Below are positions 17,644 to 26,288 of a stretch of 64,000 bases of DNA, in pieces. The translations under genes were made by a program, and so were the position numbers. Below the pieces are notes generated by a model. That model was not told the origin of the DNA. It saw only the letters and a list, made by a program, of their open reading frames with translations, and did not search any database. Position 1 is the stretch's first letter. Each line of letters opens with the position of its first letter. The stretch is from Lewinellaceae bacterium (lineage in GTDB: Bacteria; Bacteroidota; Bacteroidia; Chitinophagales; Saprospiraceae): assembly GCA_020636005.1 (NCBI GenBank), contig JACJYR010000001.1, positions 3,467,079 to 3,531,078 of the forward strand, given 5' to 3'.

Positions 17644-18692
17644 TGAGCAAACCAATTCACAACGACCAGCTTTTTGATGATGTCCGGCAGCTTATCCTCA
17701 GTGCAAGGCAGCAAGTGGTCAGGAGCATCAATGTAATGATGGTTGCCACATACTTTGAAATTGGGAAAAGGATGGTCGAAGAAGAACAACAAGGCAAAGT
17801 GAGGGCTGAGTACTCAACTCAGGTTTTGGAAAACCTTTCCGAAAGATTATCCAGAGAGTTTGGAAAAGGCTTTTCCCGAAGCAACCTTGCCAGTATGCGT
17901 CAGTTTTATCTGACCTACTCCCCAATTGTCCAGACACTGTCTGGACAATTGGCTGAAACCGGCAAAATGCAGGCATCGTCTGCACAACCTGGTTCATTTT
18001 TCAAACTCTCCTGGTCCCACTATATTTTTCTGCTTCGCATCGAAAACGAGACCGAACGAGGCTTCTATGAAATCGAAGCCGCCAAGAACAACTGGTCGCT
18101 CCGGGAGCTTAAACGCCAGTTCAACAGCGCTCTCTTCGAGCGCCTCGCATTGAGTACCGACAAGGACAAGGTTTGGAAACTCGCCACCGAGGGGCAAGTC
18201 ATCGAGAAACCACAAGACCTGATTAAAGAACCGGTGGTGCTGGAGTTTTTGGGTTTGGATGAAAAACCGTATTATTCTGAAAGCGACCTCGAACAAGCCA
18301 TCCTGGACAAATTGCAGGACTTCCTTTTGGAAATGGGGAAAGGCTTCACTTTTGTTGCCCGGCAGTACCGCATCACGCTGGAAGGCAGGCACTACCGGAT
18401 TGACCTGGTATTTTTCAACCGCATCCTGCAATGCTTTTTCCTCGTGGATTTGAAAATCGGAGACATCGAGCACCAGGACATTGGGCAAATGCAGATGTAC
18501 GTCAACTATTTTGACCGGGAAATGCGCTTGCCCCACGAAGCACTTACCATAGGGCTGATACTTTGCCGGGATAAAAGTGAATCGGTGGTTCGCTACACCT
18601 TGCCCGAAGACAATGAACAGATTTTCGCAAGCCGGTATTCCACTGTGCTGCCGGACAAGGAGGCGTTGAAGAAACTGCTGTTGGAAGGGTAA
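17643..18692 (+). CDS. DUF1016/YhcG-like PDDEXK nuclease-family protein
   Basis: A 349-residue protein. The N-terminal DUF1016_N helical domain (ARQQVVRSINVMMVATYFEIGKRM) is followed by the YhcG-type PD-(D/E)XK domain in the C-terminal half (KGFTFVARQYRITLEGRHYRIDLVFFNRILQCFFLVDLKIG, with the D-x-K core). Members are widespread in mobile elements and restriction loci and are suspected DNA nucleases. The central segment carries about 15 extra residues (ETGKMQASSAQPGSF) after the usual VQTLSG motif. The start overlaps the integrase stop by one base, which indicates translational coupling. Confidence 0.9.
   Translation: MSKPIHNDQLFDDVRQLILSARQQVVRSINVMMVATYFEIGKRMVEEEQQGKVRAEYSTQVLENLSERLSREFGKGFSRSNLASMRQFYLTYSPIVQTLSGQLAETGKMQASSAQPGSFFKLSWSHYIFLLRIENETERGFYEIEAAKNNWSLRELKRQFNSALFERLALSTDKDKVWKLATEGQVIEKPQDLIKEPVVLEFLGLDEKPYYSESDLEQAILDKLQDFLLEMGKGFTFVARQYRITLEGRHYRIDLVFFNRILQCFFLVDLKIGDIEHQDIGQMQMYVNYFDREMRLPHEALTIGLILCRDKSESVVRYTLPEDNEQIFASRYSTVLPDKEALKKLLLEG
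17931..17951. repeat. palindrome inside the DUF1016 gene
   Basis: A perfect palindrome with 15-base arms around a single C extends over roughly 17926-17956 (arms begin CCAATTGTCCAGACA). It encodes the conserved IVQTLSGQL segment and coincides with the point where extra residues are inserted, so it may mark a past insertion. Confidence 0.6.
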
Positions 18693-18732
18693 GAAAAATA
18701 TTTGTTGCAAAGTATTGATTATCAATGATATG

Positions 18733-18769
18733 AAAGGGGGTTGTACCAGGTTGCACAACTCCCTTTTTT
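18733..18769. promoter_or_regulatory. inverted repeat upstream of an HTH gene
   Basis: The arms AAAGGGGGTTGT and ACAACTCCCTTT pair (one G-U) around ACCAGGTTGC and are followed by a T run, so this could be a terminator for the DUF1016 gene. A close relative lies at 20217-20248, again upstream of an HTH gene, which favours an operator. TTCCTTTG at 18783-18790 is a weak -7 box for the gene at 18807. Confidence 0.6.
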
Positions 18770-18806
18770 CTTATCGCCTCCCTTCCTTTGTTGAAAAATC
18801 AAACAG

Positions 18807-19115
18807 ATGACTCAACAGGCTGATATACTCGAAAAGCTCACCCACATCGAAGAATTGCTCATCGGGCAAACCCTCTTGCAAAAAGAAGTCCTCAGCTTCA
18901 AGGAAACCTGCCTGTACCTCGAAATGAGTGAAAGCCATCTCTACAAACTCACCAGCACCCGGCAAATTCCGCACTTCTGCCCAAATGGAAAGAAGCTCTA
19001 TTTCAATCGGGTGGAACTCGACCAGTGGCTTCAAAGGAACCGGCTTTCCACAAAGGTTGACATTGAAAAAGAAGCCTCCACGTATGTCATGCTGCGGAAC
19101 AGGAAAAGAAAATAA
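18807..19115 (+). CDS. helix-turn-helix (HTH_17) protein of mobile-element type
   Basis: A 102-residue DNA-binding protein. A short coiled N-terminus (ILEKLTHIEELLIGQTLLQ) is followed by an excisionase-type winged HTH (LSFKETCLYLEMSESHLYKLTSTRQIPHF, then GKKLYFNRVELDQWL). Proteins of this form are typical of Bacteroidota integrative elements, where they act as excision factors or repressors. A related 82-residue protein is encoded at 20308. Its promoter region carries the inverted repeat at 18733-18769. Confidence 0.8.
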   Translation: MTQQADILEKLTHIEELLIGQTLLQKEVLSFKETCLYLEMSESHLYKLTSTRQIPHFCPNGKKLYFNRVELDQWLQRNRLSTKVDIEKEASTYVMLRNRKRK

Positions 19116-19253
19116 AACTTTTTGTTTAATTATTTAAAAACAATTTGTTTTTATTTTCAAACCCGCTTACCTTTCGCCCAAACTTCATCCCCCCGCCCAG
19201 GTCAGAACATGCCCGACACACACCGTTAGGCACATTTGCATATTTATTTTACT

Positions 19254-20183
19254 ATGGGACTACATTTCAGCGAGTTGACACTGGTTGACTTCCCGGAGTT
19301 CGCTTTCTCCGATTTTACGCAAACCGAAACCACGGACATTGAAATCACCGCAGAAGGGCTTGGATGCAACCCCGATTTTACCATCGAAGGGCAGGTTTCC
19401 ATGAAAAACTACTGTTCGGCTTTGCTTCAAAAAACCGTTGACCTTACCCACCGTCGGTGGGACACCTTTCTTGCATGGCAGTGTGACCATGTGAAGAAGC
19501 CCTTCGTTTGGCTCCAACGCTTCGAGGTGCTCCTGGTGTTGAACGAGTCACTGTTACTGCGGCATAATTTCAGCGACAAATACAAGACTGCACGTGCTCA
19601 CATCGAGCGTGCAAGACGGGCTATCTGGCAAAGCATTTCCGAAGAACTGGAAGGCACGATTACGGAGTTGTACCACCTCCATTTCAATATCCACGAGGTG
19701 AAGGAACAACTCAAGCTGCTCCCTGACTTCGCCGACAAATACGCTTACCTGCTGGAAGCCAAGACTGGCTACTTGCAAAACAAACCTACTTTTTCCATCA
19801 CCACCATCGTTCCTTTTGACGTTCAGATTGATTTGGAAATAGAGAAGCTGCGCCAGTTGGAAGAGCTTATTTCAACTTCCTTGCCGCCACAGTTGCCGCC
19901 ACCGAACGAAGAAGCTCCGGCTTCAAAAATCAAAATCAACCTCTCCGTCGCCGAACTCGCCTACTTCTTTCGGGCGATGTACGACCTCGACCTCATTCCC
20001 CGCCAGTACAAAACCGAAGTCTGCAAATTCATCGCCGCCAGTTTTCAAACCAAGCAATCGGGCGACATCAGTTGGCGCAGCGTTAAAAACCACTTCGACG
20101 CTCCGATGCCGAAGGCAGTGGACACCTGCTATGAAAAATTCGTCCACCTGATGCAGAAGGCGAAAAAAGACTTGGGAAAATAA
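19254..20183 (+). CDS. RteC-like regulator of a mobile element
   Basis: A 309-residue protein. The ATG at 19254 is preferred to the upstream TTG at 19236. The first 210 residues are helical and unrecognised. The C-terminal 90 residues (KINLSVAELAYFFRAMYDLDLI, then KFIAASFQTKQSGDISWRSVKNHFDAP) match the C-terminal domain of RteC, the activator of excision in Bacteroides CTnDOT-type elements. The whole length is close to that of RteC. A role in controlling excision or transfer of this island is inferred. Confidence 0.7.
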   Translation: MGLHFSELTLVDFPEFAFSDFTQTETTDIEITAEGLGCNPDFTIEGQVSMKNYCSALLQKTVDLTHRRWDTFLAWQCDHVKKPFVWLQRFEVLLVLNESLLLRHNFSDKYKTARAHIERARRAIWQSISEELEGTITELYHLHFNIHEVKEQLKLLPDFADKYAYLLEAKTGYLQNKPTFSITTIVPFDVQIDLEIEKLRQLEELISTSLPPQLPPPNEEAPASKIKINLSVAELAYFFRAMYDLDLIPRQYKTEVCKFIAASFQTKQSGDISWRSVKNHFDAPMPKAVDTCYEKFVHLMQKAKKDLGK

Positions 20184-20216
20184 TTTACCCTAACTCACAG
20201 TCAGTCAATGCTTTAT

Positions 20217-20273
20217 ATGGCAGTTGTACAAGGTGGTACAACTGCCATCCGTTTTTCCGTGAGCCTACTTTTG
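20217..20273 (+). promoter_or_regulatory. perfect 13-base inverted repeat and -7 box
   Basis: The arms at 20217-20229 and 20236-20248 are perfectly complementary (ATGGCAGTTGTAC). They lie just upstream of TACTTTTG at 20266-20273, an exact match to the Bacteroidota -7 consensus TAnnTTTG, and of the HTH gene at 20308. The palindrome resembles that at 18733 upstream of the other HTH gene, suggesting a shared operator. Confidence 0.65.
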
Positions 20274-20307
20274 CTTGCACAAACGCACTTGACCGTGCCG
20301 CAATCAC

Positions 20308-20556
20308 ATGACTGACGACCAGTTCAACCTCATTCTCAAAAAATTGGATGCCATCCAGCAAAAGCTGGACATCCACACAGGCACTCAACCCGAAGACTGG
20401 TTGGACAACAGCGATATCATCCGGCTGCTGAAAATCAGCAAAAACACCGCAGCAGCCTGGCGGGAAAAAGGCATCCTGCCTTTCACCAAAATCGGGAAGA
20501 AAATCTACTACCAGAAAACCGAAATCCGCCACCTGCTGAAGCGACACAGATTGTAA
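20308..20556 (+). CDS. small HTH_17 excisionase-like protein
   Basis: An 82-residue protein with a short coiled N-terminus and a winged HTH (WLDNSDIIRLLKISKNTAAAWREKGILPFTKIGKKIYY). It belongs to the same broad family as the 102-residue protein at 18807. It could be an excisionase or a repressor binding the palindrome at 20217-20248. A promoter with a good -7 box lies 35 bases upstream of the start. Confidence 0.8.
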   Translation: MTDDQFNLILKKLDAIQQKLDIHTGTQPEDWLDNSDIIRLLKISKNTAAAWREKGILPFTKIGKKIYYQKTEIRHLLKRHRL

Positions 20557-20641
20557 CCATCACCTCCCAAAGGGTTTGCCAATCGCAAAGGTTTGTCATT
20601 CCCGAAGGGAACCTAACTCATCATTTAAAACTAAAAGTGCC

Positions 20642-21262
20642 ATGACCACAGTATCCATTTTCCGCAACAACCAACTGACCTCCAACCGACCGCTGCTGAC
20701 CGTACTCAACCACATCCTTCTGGGAACGGAAAGGGAAATCGTCGAAAACTACCGCCAACTCCTTTGGGACGGCAAGGACGACTGGGCAGACCAACTGTTG
20801 CTGCAATTGCAATTTTTCACTCCGGCAGGACAGTTTCACACTATCCGCCACAAGGACAACCTGATGCAATACACCCGCCTCTTGATGCTCGAAACCCGCC
20901 CGATGCGGGAAAGTAAAATGGCAGAAACACGGCAAGCAATCATTGCCGAACAGTACGCCTTTGCCTGTTTCCGCCACATTGCAGGCAATGCTTTGGTCCT
21001 ATTTGTGCCTGTCGAGACGGAGGCACATCAGCACCAACGGACTTTTAACCGGGTTTACCAATACTTCTCTGACATAGTTGGATTGTCGCTCACTTCTGCC
21101 GGGTTCCGGGTCACGGACGGTTGCTACTATTCCTCTGACCCTGACACGTTCATCAATCCCGATGCGGTGCCGTTTCCCTTGCAGCCCAAGCCTGTTTTCC
21201 CACCGCCTACTTCCAACGCTGTTGCTCTTCCAGCTACATCGGTAGCCGCTCTATTTGTTTGA
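20642..21262 (+). CDS. divergent BT4734 (VirE_N)-like protein
   Basis: A 206-residue protein. The ATG at 20642 follows directly on a VirE_N-like opening (TTVSIFRNNQL). The pattern of the following strands (FTPAGQF, RHKDNLMQYTRLLMLE, FRHIAGNALVLFVPVETEAHQHQRTFNRVYQYF, YYSSDPDTFINPDAVPF) runs parallel to the N-terminal primase-like domain of the next protein. The paired acidic residues (LDFD) are missing, so it looks like an inactive paralogue. It overlaps or nearly abuts the following gene, so the two are probably expressed together. Confidence 0.6.
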   Translation: MTTVSIFRNNQLTSNRPLLTVLNHILLGTEREIVENYRQLLWDGKDDWADQLLLQLQFFTPAGQFHTIRHKDNLMQYTRLLMLETRPMRESKMAETRQAIIAEQYAFACFRHIAGNALVLFVPVETEAHQHQRTFNRVYQYFSDIVGLSLTSAGFRVTDGCYYSSDPDTFINPDAVPFPLQPKPVFPPPTSNAVALPATSVAALFV

Positions 21263-21284
21263 CCCCATTGCCCAACAACCTGCC

Positions 21285-23636
21285 ATGCAACTACTCACAC
21301 TCTTTTACCACTTCAACAAAGTCGCTGGGCATCGCACCCTCGAACAGCTTATCCAGGCGATTCAGGGCAACCACTTCAAAGACCAGGTTGCCCGAATCCG
21401 CCATTTGGCCGCTAAGGGCAAGGGCCAACAGGCCAGCAACCTCAAAAAGCAATTGCCAGCATTCACAGTTTCCGGCCATTTCGACGGCGGTCGCACCCTG
21501 GAACATTTGGTGGAATACACTCATTTCATCGTCCTCGATTTTGACAAACTCGAACCCACCCAATTGGAGAAGCTGAAATCCGATTCCCGCCAAGACCGTT
21601 TCTCCATGGCCGGGTTCACGTCACCAAGCGGCAACGGCTATAAAATTGTTGTTCAGGTGGACAGCGATGCTGAACATCATGCCGAGGCTTTCCAACAAGT
21701 ACGCAATTGGTTTCGTGATAACCACGGTCTTGAAATTGACCGCTCCGGAAAAGACATCACCCGCCTCTGTTTCATTTCTCACGACCCCGAAGCCTGGTTC
21801 AACCCAAACAAGGAAGTTTTTCCCGTTCTCACCGCCTTGTCATCTACCAAGGTTTGTCATCCCGACCAAAGGTCGGGACCTGTCCACGTCAAAAGTGAAA
21901 ACCAAAAGCCAACTGCCAATAGCCAATCGCTAACAGCCATCTTCGCTCGCACCCAATCCAAAACAACCTACACCCCTGGCAACCGCAACAATTTTATTTA
22001 CCTGTTTGCCAGCAAAGCCAACCGTGCCGGCATCTCCGAAGCCGACACCCTCGCCTTCGCCCAACAGCAATTCCCCGACCTCGATACCAAAGAAATCCGC
22101 CAAACCATCACCAGCGCCTACAAGCACCACGCCGCCGAACATGGTACCGCTGCTTGTCATCCTCGCAGAGGACCTGCTACGTCTCGAACGAACAACAATT
22201 TTTCATCCCCGCCAGGAGAACTAATGATGGCCAACGCCCCCATCCCTGATTCCTCATCACTCATCCCTGTATCGGCCGACTTAAATGACCTCCTCCTAAC
22301 CACCCCGCTCCTCGACGACCAAATCTTCCTCAACCTCCCATCCCCACTCTTGGAAGGCTGCCAAGCCTTTGACGACCCACGGGAGCGGGACGTCTTCCTC
22401 ATCGGCGCACTCGCTGTCCTTTCCGGTTGCCTCACCGGCATCGAGGGTGTGTACGACCGTCGCACCACCTACCCGAACCTCTTCGCTTTCATAATCGCCC
22501 CTGCAGCCAGCGGAAAATCCGCTCTTACCTTCGCCAAGCAACTTGGTGATGCCGTCCACAAATCCCTGCTCCAGGAAAACGAGCTCGCCATGCAGCAGTA
22601 CCGCCAGGAACTCGCCGACTACAAACTCCTCATGTCAAATTACAAACGGGGCAAGACCCTGCCCCAGGAACCCGAAAAGCCACCTTTCAAAGTCTTGTTC
22701 ATTCCCGCTAATTCATCATCGGCGATGGTCATCAAGCACCTGCGGGACGGCGGCGGCACAGGCATTATGTGCGAGACAGAAGCCGACACCCTCGGAAACG
22801 TGCTCAAACAGGACTGGGGCGGCTACTCCGACCTGCTCCGCAAAGCCTTCCATTTTGAAAAAATCAGTTACTCTCGGAAAGGCAGCAACGAATTTTTTGA
22901 AATTGACCAACCCCGGCTCAGCGTTGCCATCAGTGGTACACCCAATCAAATTTTGAAATTGATACCCTCCGTTGAGGACGGGCTTTTCAGCCGCTTTCTG
23001 TTCTACTGCTATGCCGTTCAACCCAACTGGCGGGATGTCTCTCCTGCTACCGGTGGCATCAATCTCACAGAGCACTTCTCCCGGCTCTCCGAGCGCACCC
23101 TCGAAATCACCCGGTTCACTTCGGATAACCCCGTCCTTTTCCAACTCACGCCCGGCCAATGGCAAAACCTCAACGAGCGTTTCACCCGCCTGCTCCAGGA
23201 AACCAATGCCTTCTTTGGTACTGAAAGCCTGTCCAGCATCAAGCGGCTCGGTGCCATTCTTTTCCGCATCGCTATGACGCTCACCGCTTGCCGACGCTTT
23301 GAGAATGCCGATGCCTCGGCAACAGCAACTTGTGAAGATGTAGATTTCCAGGCTGCCTCTTTGCTTGTAGAGGCGTACCTGCAACACGCTATGTTTTTAT
23401 TTGAAAAATTGCCGAGGGAGGCGGTATCCGCCTTTAATCAATTGCCCAACCGCAAGCGGGAACTTTTTAAAAAATTACCTCCCCAGTTTCAACGGAAAGA
23501 AGCTGTCCAACTGAGTGAAAGCCTCGGCATGAGCGAAAGCACGGTGGACAGGTTTCTGAAGATGTTAACAGAGGCAGGTTGGCTGGAGCAACAGGAATAT
23601 GGAAGCTATGACAAAGTGACAAAGTTGACAAAGTGA
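21285..23636 (+). CDS. BT4734-like primase domain fused to DUF3987 helicase-like domain
   Basis: A 783-residue protein. The ATG at 21285 is preferred to the TTG at 21255. Residues 1-190 form the BT4734/VirE_N domain with the acidic pair in VLDFDKLE and the SPSGNGYK motif. The C-terminal 470 residues are DUF3987, with a Walker A-like APAASGKSA and downstream TEADTL. Such proteins are thought to act in replication of mobile elements. Two in-frame low-complexity insertions (around 21850-21930 and 22150-22200) derive from palindromic intergenic repeats. The gene ends in DNA with GACAAAGT repeats. Confidence 0.8.
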   Translation: MQLLTLFYHFNKVAGHRTLEQLIQAIQGNHFKDQVARIRHLAAKGKGQQASNLKKQLPAFTVSGHFDGGRTLEHLVEYTHFIVLDFDKLEPTQLEKLKSDSRQDRFSMAGFTSPSGNGYKIVVQVDSDAEHHAEAFQQVRNWFRDNHGLEIDRSGKDITRLCFISHDPEAWFNPNKEVFPVLTALSSTKVCHPDQRSGPVHVKSENQKPTANSQSLTAIFARTQSKTTYTPGNRNNFIYLFASKANRAGISEADTLAFAQQQFPDLDTKEIRQTITSAYKHHAAEHGTAACHPRRGPATSRTNNNFSSPPGELMMANAPIPDSSSLIPVSADLNDLLLTTPLLDDQIFLNLPSPLLEGCQAFDDPRERDVFLIGALAVLSGCLTGIEGVYDRRTTYPNLFAFIIAPAASGKSALTFAKQLGDAVHKSLLQENELAMQQYRQELADYKLLMSNYKRGKTLPQEPEKPPFKVLFIPANSSSAMVIKHLRDGGGTGIMCETEADTLGNVLKQDWGGYSDLLRKAFHFEKISYSRKGSNEFFEIDQPRLSVAISGTPNQILKLIPSVEDGLFSRFLFYCYAVQPNWRDVSPATGGINLTEHFSRLSERTLEITRFTSDNPVLFQLTPGQWQNLNERFTRLLQETNAFFGTESLSSIKRLGAILFRIAMTLTACRRFENADASATATCEDVDFQAASLLVEAYLQHAMFLFEKLPREAVSAFNQLPNRKRELFKKLPPQFQRKEAVQLSESLGMSESTVDRFLKMLTEAGWLEQQEYGSYDKVTKLTK
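21846..21885 (+). repeat. palindromic repeat inserted in frame in the DUF3987 gene
   Basis: The segment TTGTCATCCCGACC then AAA then GGTCGGGA forms a hairpin (CCCGACC/GGTCGGG). Related pieces occur at 20595 (TTGTCATTCCCGAAGGGA) and at 22154 (TTGTCATCCTCGCAGAGGA) in the same gene. All translate without a stop, as CHPDQRSG-type and CHPRRG-type peptides. Confidence 0.6.
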
Positions 23637-23682
23637 GAAAGTTGATTTTGGCAGTTTGTCAAGTTCGTCACTTTGGCATTGT

Positions 23683-24699
23683 CTAACCTTTTGGGTAGTT
23701 ATTGGTAGACATAATAATCCTTTCTTTAATTTTCTCACGAAAGCTAACTGGCCCCAAAACCCTCACAGACTCACCATACGAAAGTATCAATTGTTCAAGT
23801 TCATAGTTCGGAATCACCTCCAATTGGACGGTCATTCCAGTCTCGTCCTGCTGAATTTTTCGTTGCGAACCATGCAGAGGTTTAGTAAGGATGTAAGGTG
23901 CCAATGAAGGGTTGAAAAATAATTGGACTTTTTCGACAACACCATCCTTTGGACGGGTAACTCCAACAATATCTTCAAAGTATTCTTCAAAATCCACAAA
24001 CGAATTTTCAATGTAGGGAGACTGGATTTCTTCCATTTTTTCAATGCGGTCCAAAGCCAGGTTTGAGATGTCTGTGAATTCAGGGTTGTACCCAAACAGA
24101 AACCAACGGTTGTTATACTGTCGTAAAAAATAGGGGTGAATGGTAAAATGGAACGACTGTTCCTGTCTGAAAGATTGATAATCAATGAGCAAAACCTTTT
24201 TGTGCAGGATGGCATGAAACAAATCTTCCAGCCAGTTGATACCTTTCAGGTATTCATTGGTGTCAAAAGCCATGAATGCTTTCCCCTCATTCACCAGGCC
24301 AAAAGATTGTTCGAGTCTTGGTATCAATTCATTGACCCACTCAAATTGAGGCATCCCTTTAAGGCGGCTCAATACCATCACGGCAGATTTCAATTGTTGT
24401 GCCTCGACTTCGTTGATGGGCTGGTTATTGATGGAGAAATTTAAATCAGTGTACCGGTAATACACTTTCTTACCATCGGGGTGCCTTTCCAAAGGAATAG
24501 CCCACCCCTGCTCACTTTCCATGAACTTGATGTCCTCGAACAATTGACGGCGCTTGATTTGGCTTTCAGCGCCATTGTATTCATAAAGCGCCTTGTTGCA
24601 CGCTTCGAGCAAGTCTTCCCAGAAGTACTTTCTGCCAGGATTCCGAAAGCACCGGTCCAGCACCTGATACCGGATGTAAGCATTTTTGTTGATGGCCAT
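23683..24699 (-). CDS. WYL-domain transcription regulator
   Basis: A 338-residue regulator. The ATG at 24699 (MAINKNAYIRYQVLDRCF) is preferred to 24741. The N-terminus is a winged HTH, and the WYL domain spans roughly residues 150-235 (VLLIDYQSF, then HPYFLRQYNNRWFLFGYN). A C-terminal WCX-like domain follows (VQLFFNPSLAPYILTKPLH). WYL proteins often repress defence loci (CapW for CBASS, BrxR for BREX), sensing nucleic acid. It is divergent from the retron and convergent with DUF3987. A palindrome at 24720-24736 may be its operator. Confidence 0.88.
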   Translation of the reverse strand: MAINKNAYIRYQVLDRCFRNPGRKYFWEDLLEACNKALYEYNGAESQIKRRQLFEDIKFMESEQGWAIPLERHPDGKKVYYRYTDLNFSINNQPINEVEAQQLKSAVMVLSRLKGMPQFEWVNELIPRLEQSFGLVNEGKAFMAFDTNEYLKGINWLEDLFHAILHKKVLLIDYQSFRQEQSFHFTIHPYFLRQYNNRWFLFGYNPEFTDISNLALDRIEKMEEIQSPYIENSFVDFEEYFEDIVGVTRPKDGVVEKVQLFFNPSLAPYILTKPLHGSQRKIQQDETGMTVQLEVIPNYELEQLILSYGESVRVLGPVSFREKIKERIIMSTNNYPKG

Positions 24700-24719
24700 T
24701 TTTCGTCTTTTTTGAAGCT

Positions 24720-24754
24720 GTGCAGAAATGCTGCACCGCAACTTACTACATTTG
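24720..24754 (+). promoter_or_regulatory. candidate WYL operator and retron promoter
   Basis: GTGCAG and CTGCAC form a 6-base inverted repeat around AAATG at 24720-24736. TACATTTG at 24747-24754 is an exact fit to TAnnTTTG and would start transcription a few bases downstream, about 35 nt before the retron RNA. No clear -33 box was found. The palindrome sits between the WYL start and this -7 box. Confidence 0.5.
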
Positions 24755-24798
24755 CCAACGTAATCAAAACGGGGTTTGTTTCAAGCCCTGCGCTCATT

Positions 24799-25018
24799 GA
24801 ATGCCTGCCTGAAAGATATTGAACGTGCATGCTGTATTTCGGCATGTCTTCCCGGTTCCCGGGATGAATGTTAGCGTTGTCATTGTCAGTATTGTGCTTT
24901 CTATTGTCATTTTCATTTTTATGAAATGATGATGTGATTGATGATATTGCTGATGATGAATGAGTGCTGTTATTGCAGTTCTCATGGTTCATACGAAAGA
25001 GTATCACGGCAGGCATTC
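24799..25018 (+). ncRNA. predicted retron msr-msd RNA
   Basis: The 220-nt segment is bounded by a perfect 11-nt inverted repeat, GAATGCCTGCC at 24799-24809 and its complement at 25008-25018, the a1/a2 pair of a retron. Inside, in order, are a hairpin at 24828-24846 (CATGC/GCATG), one at 24850-24864 (TCCCGG/CCGGGA), and a long imperfect stem over 24874-24967 whose tip is CATTTTCAT against ATGAAATG. Two short msr hairpins followed by one long msd stem is the usual retron layout. The reverse transcriptase starts 13 nt downstream. TTAGC at 24871 could hold the branching G, but in known retrons that G follows a1, so it is unassigned. Confidence 0.8.
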
Positions 25019-25031
25019 TTCTTTTTCCCTT

Positions 25032-26288
25032 ATGCAGATAAACCAGGAGCATATTGACACCATAAAAGCCAGGTTTCAGCAAATGAAAACCAAGGAGGAG
25101 TTGCTGGAGTTGGTAAACTTTGCCAAGACATTGGTTTATGGTGAAAAAGCCAAACCTGTACCACTTCGAACGCTCACCTACTATGGAAACATCCAGGTAG
25201 CCGGAAGTGCTTACAAGGAGTTTTCCATCCGTAAAAAGTCAGGCGGCGTCCGGAAAATCCATTCCCCGGTAAAAGGCCTGAAGCCCATCCAGAAAGCCCT
25301 GAACCTGATACTGCAATGCGTCTTCACGCCGCACCAGGCAGCCACAGGTTTCGTTCCCGAAAAATCCATCGTGGACAACGCCAGGGTACACCGGGGAATG
25401 AATTACGTTTACAACATTGACCTGAAAGACTTCTTCCCCAGCGTAGATATGAATCGAGTAAAAGCTTGCCTGCGCCTTCCACCATTCAATGTTATTTATA
25501 CCGACGAAGCTCCGCTTGCCTTCCTCATAGCCAACCTTTGCTGCACACCCATCGAAGTGGAACGAAAGAACGACAAAGGAGAATGGGAGAAAAAAGTCAT
25601 GAATGTTCTTCCCCAAGGAGCGCCTACGTCGCCTACCGTCACCAATATCATTTGCCAGAGACTGGATAGGAAATTGACCGGCTTGGCCCGTAAATATGGG
25701 GCTCAATATACCCGCTACGCCGACGACATTACCTTCTCTTCGATGCATAATATTTACGAAGAAAGCAGTGAGTTTATCAAATTGAATGAGGGCTACAGAA
25801 ATTTCATAAGGGATATGGTAAAAATCATTGAAGGACAACGATTTTCCATAAATCCAAAAAAAACTCGTTTGCAGAAGTCTGCTTACCGTCAGGAAGTGAC
25901 GGGCTTAGTGGTCAATGAAAAAGTAAACGTGCGCCGTCGCTACGTCAAACAAATCCGGCGCTGGCTGTACCTTTGGGAAAGGTATGGTTATGTGCAGGCG
26001 GAGGCTATTTTCAGAAACGATTACCGTGCAGACAAAGGCCATGTAAAAAAGGGCGAACCCAGCCTTCAAAATGTGTTAGATGGAAAGTTGTTGTTTTTGA
26101 AGATGGTGAAGGGAGGTGGGGATGGGACGTTTTCTAAACTTTTGGAACGATTCACCAAATTAACTGATAGCCTTGAACAAGTTAGGTCGGAAAATGTGGA
26201 TTTGGACAGTGTATTAGATGTATTGCTAAACAAGGGGCTTGATGACGCAATGAATTTATTTGACAAATTCAAAAGCTTAGGACAATGA
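25032..26288 (+). CDS. retron reverse transcriptase
   Basis: A 418-residue reverse transcriptase, taking the ATG at 25032 just after the predicted retron RNA. The retron-specific region X motif NAxxH is present as NARVH at 116-120 and the region Y triplet VTG at 289-291. The palm carries NIDLKDFFPS (128-137), LPQGAPTSP (193-201) and the catalytic YADD (229-232). About 60 residues after the thumb form a helical C-terminal extension. It would copy part of the upstream RNA into branched msDNA. The stop overlaps the next gene by four bases (ATGA), linking the two in translation. Composition turns AT-rich at the 3' end. Confidence 0.95.
   Translation: MQINQEHIDTIKARFQQMKTKEELLELVNFAKTLVYGEKAKPVPLRTLTYYGNIQVAGSAYKEFSIRKKSGGVRKIHSPVKGLKPIQKALNLILQCVFTPHQAATGFVPEKSIVDNARVHRGMNYVYNIDLKDFFPSVDMNRVKACLRLPPFNVIYTDEAPLAFLIANLCCTPIEVERKNDKGEWEKKVMNVLPQGAPTSPTVTNIICQRLDRKLTGLARKYGAQYTRYADDITFSSMHNIYEESSEFIKLNEGYRNFIRDMVKIIEGQRFSINPKKTRLQKSAYRQEVTGLVVNEKVNVRRRYVKQIRRWLYLWERYGYVQAEAIFRNDYRADKGHVKKGEPSLQNVLDGKLLFLKMVKGGGDGTFSKLLERFTKLTDSLEQVRSENVDLDSVLDVLLNKGLDDAMNLFDKFKSLGQ

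Noticed and set aside
17994..18758. Minus-strand open frame opposite the DUF1016 gene
   Set aside because: The plus-strand protein matches DUF1016 along its whole length, and the antisense frame has no recognisable motif.
24871..24875. TTAGC as the retron branching G
   Set aside because: In characterised retrons the branching G directly follows a1. Here TTAGC lies 60 nt after a1, so the assignment was not made.
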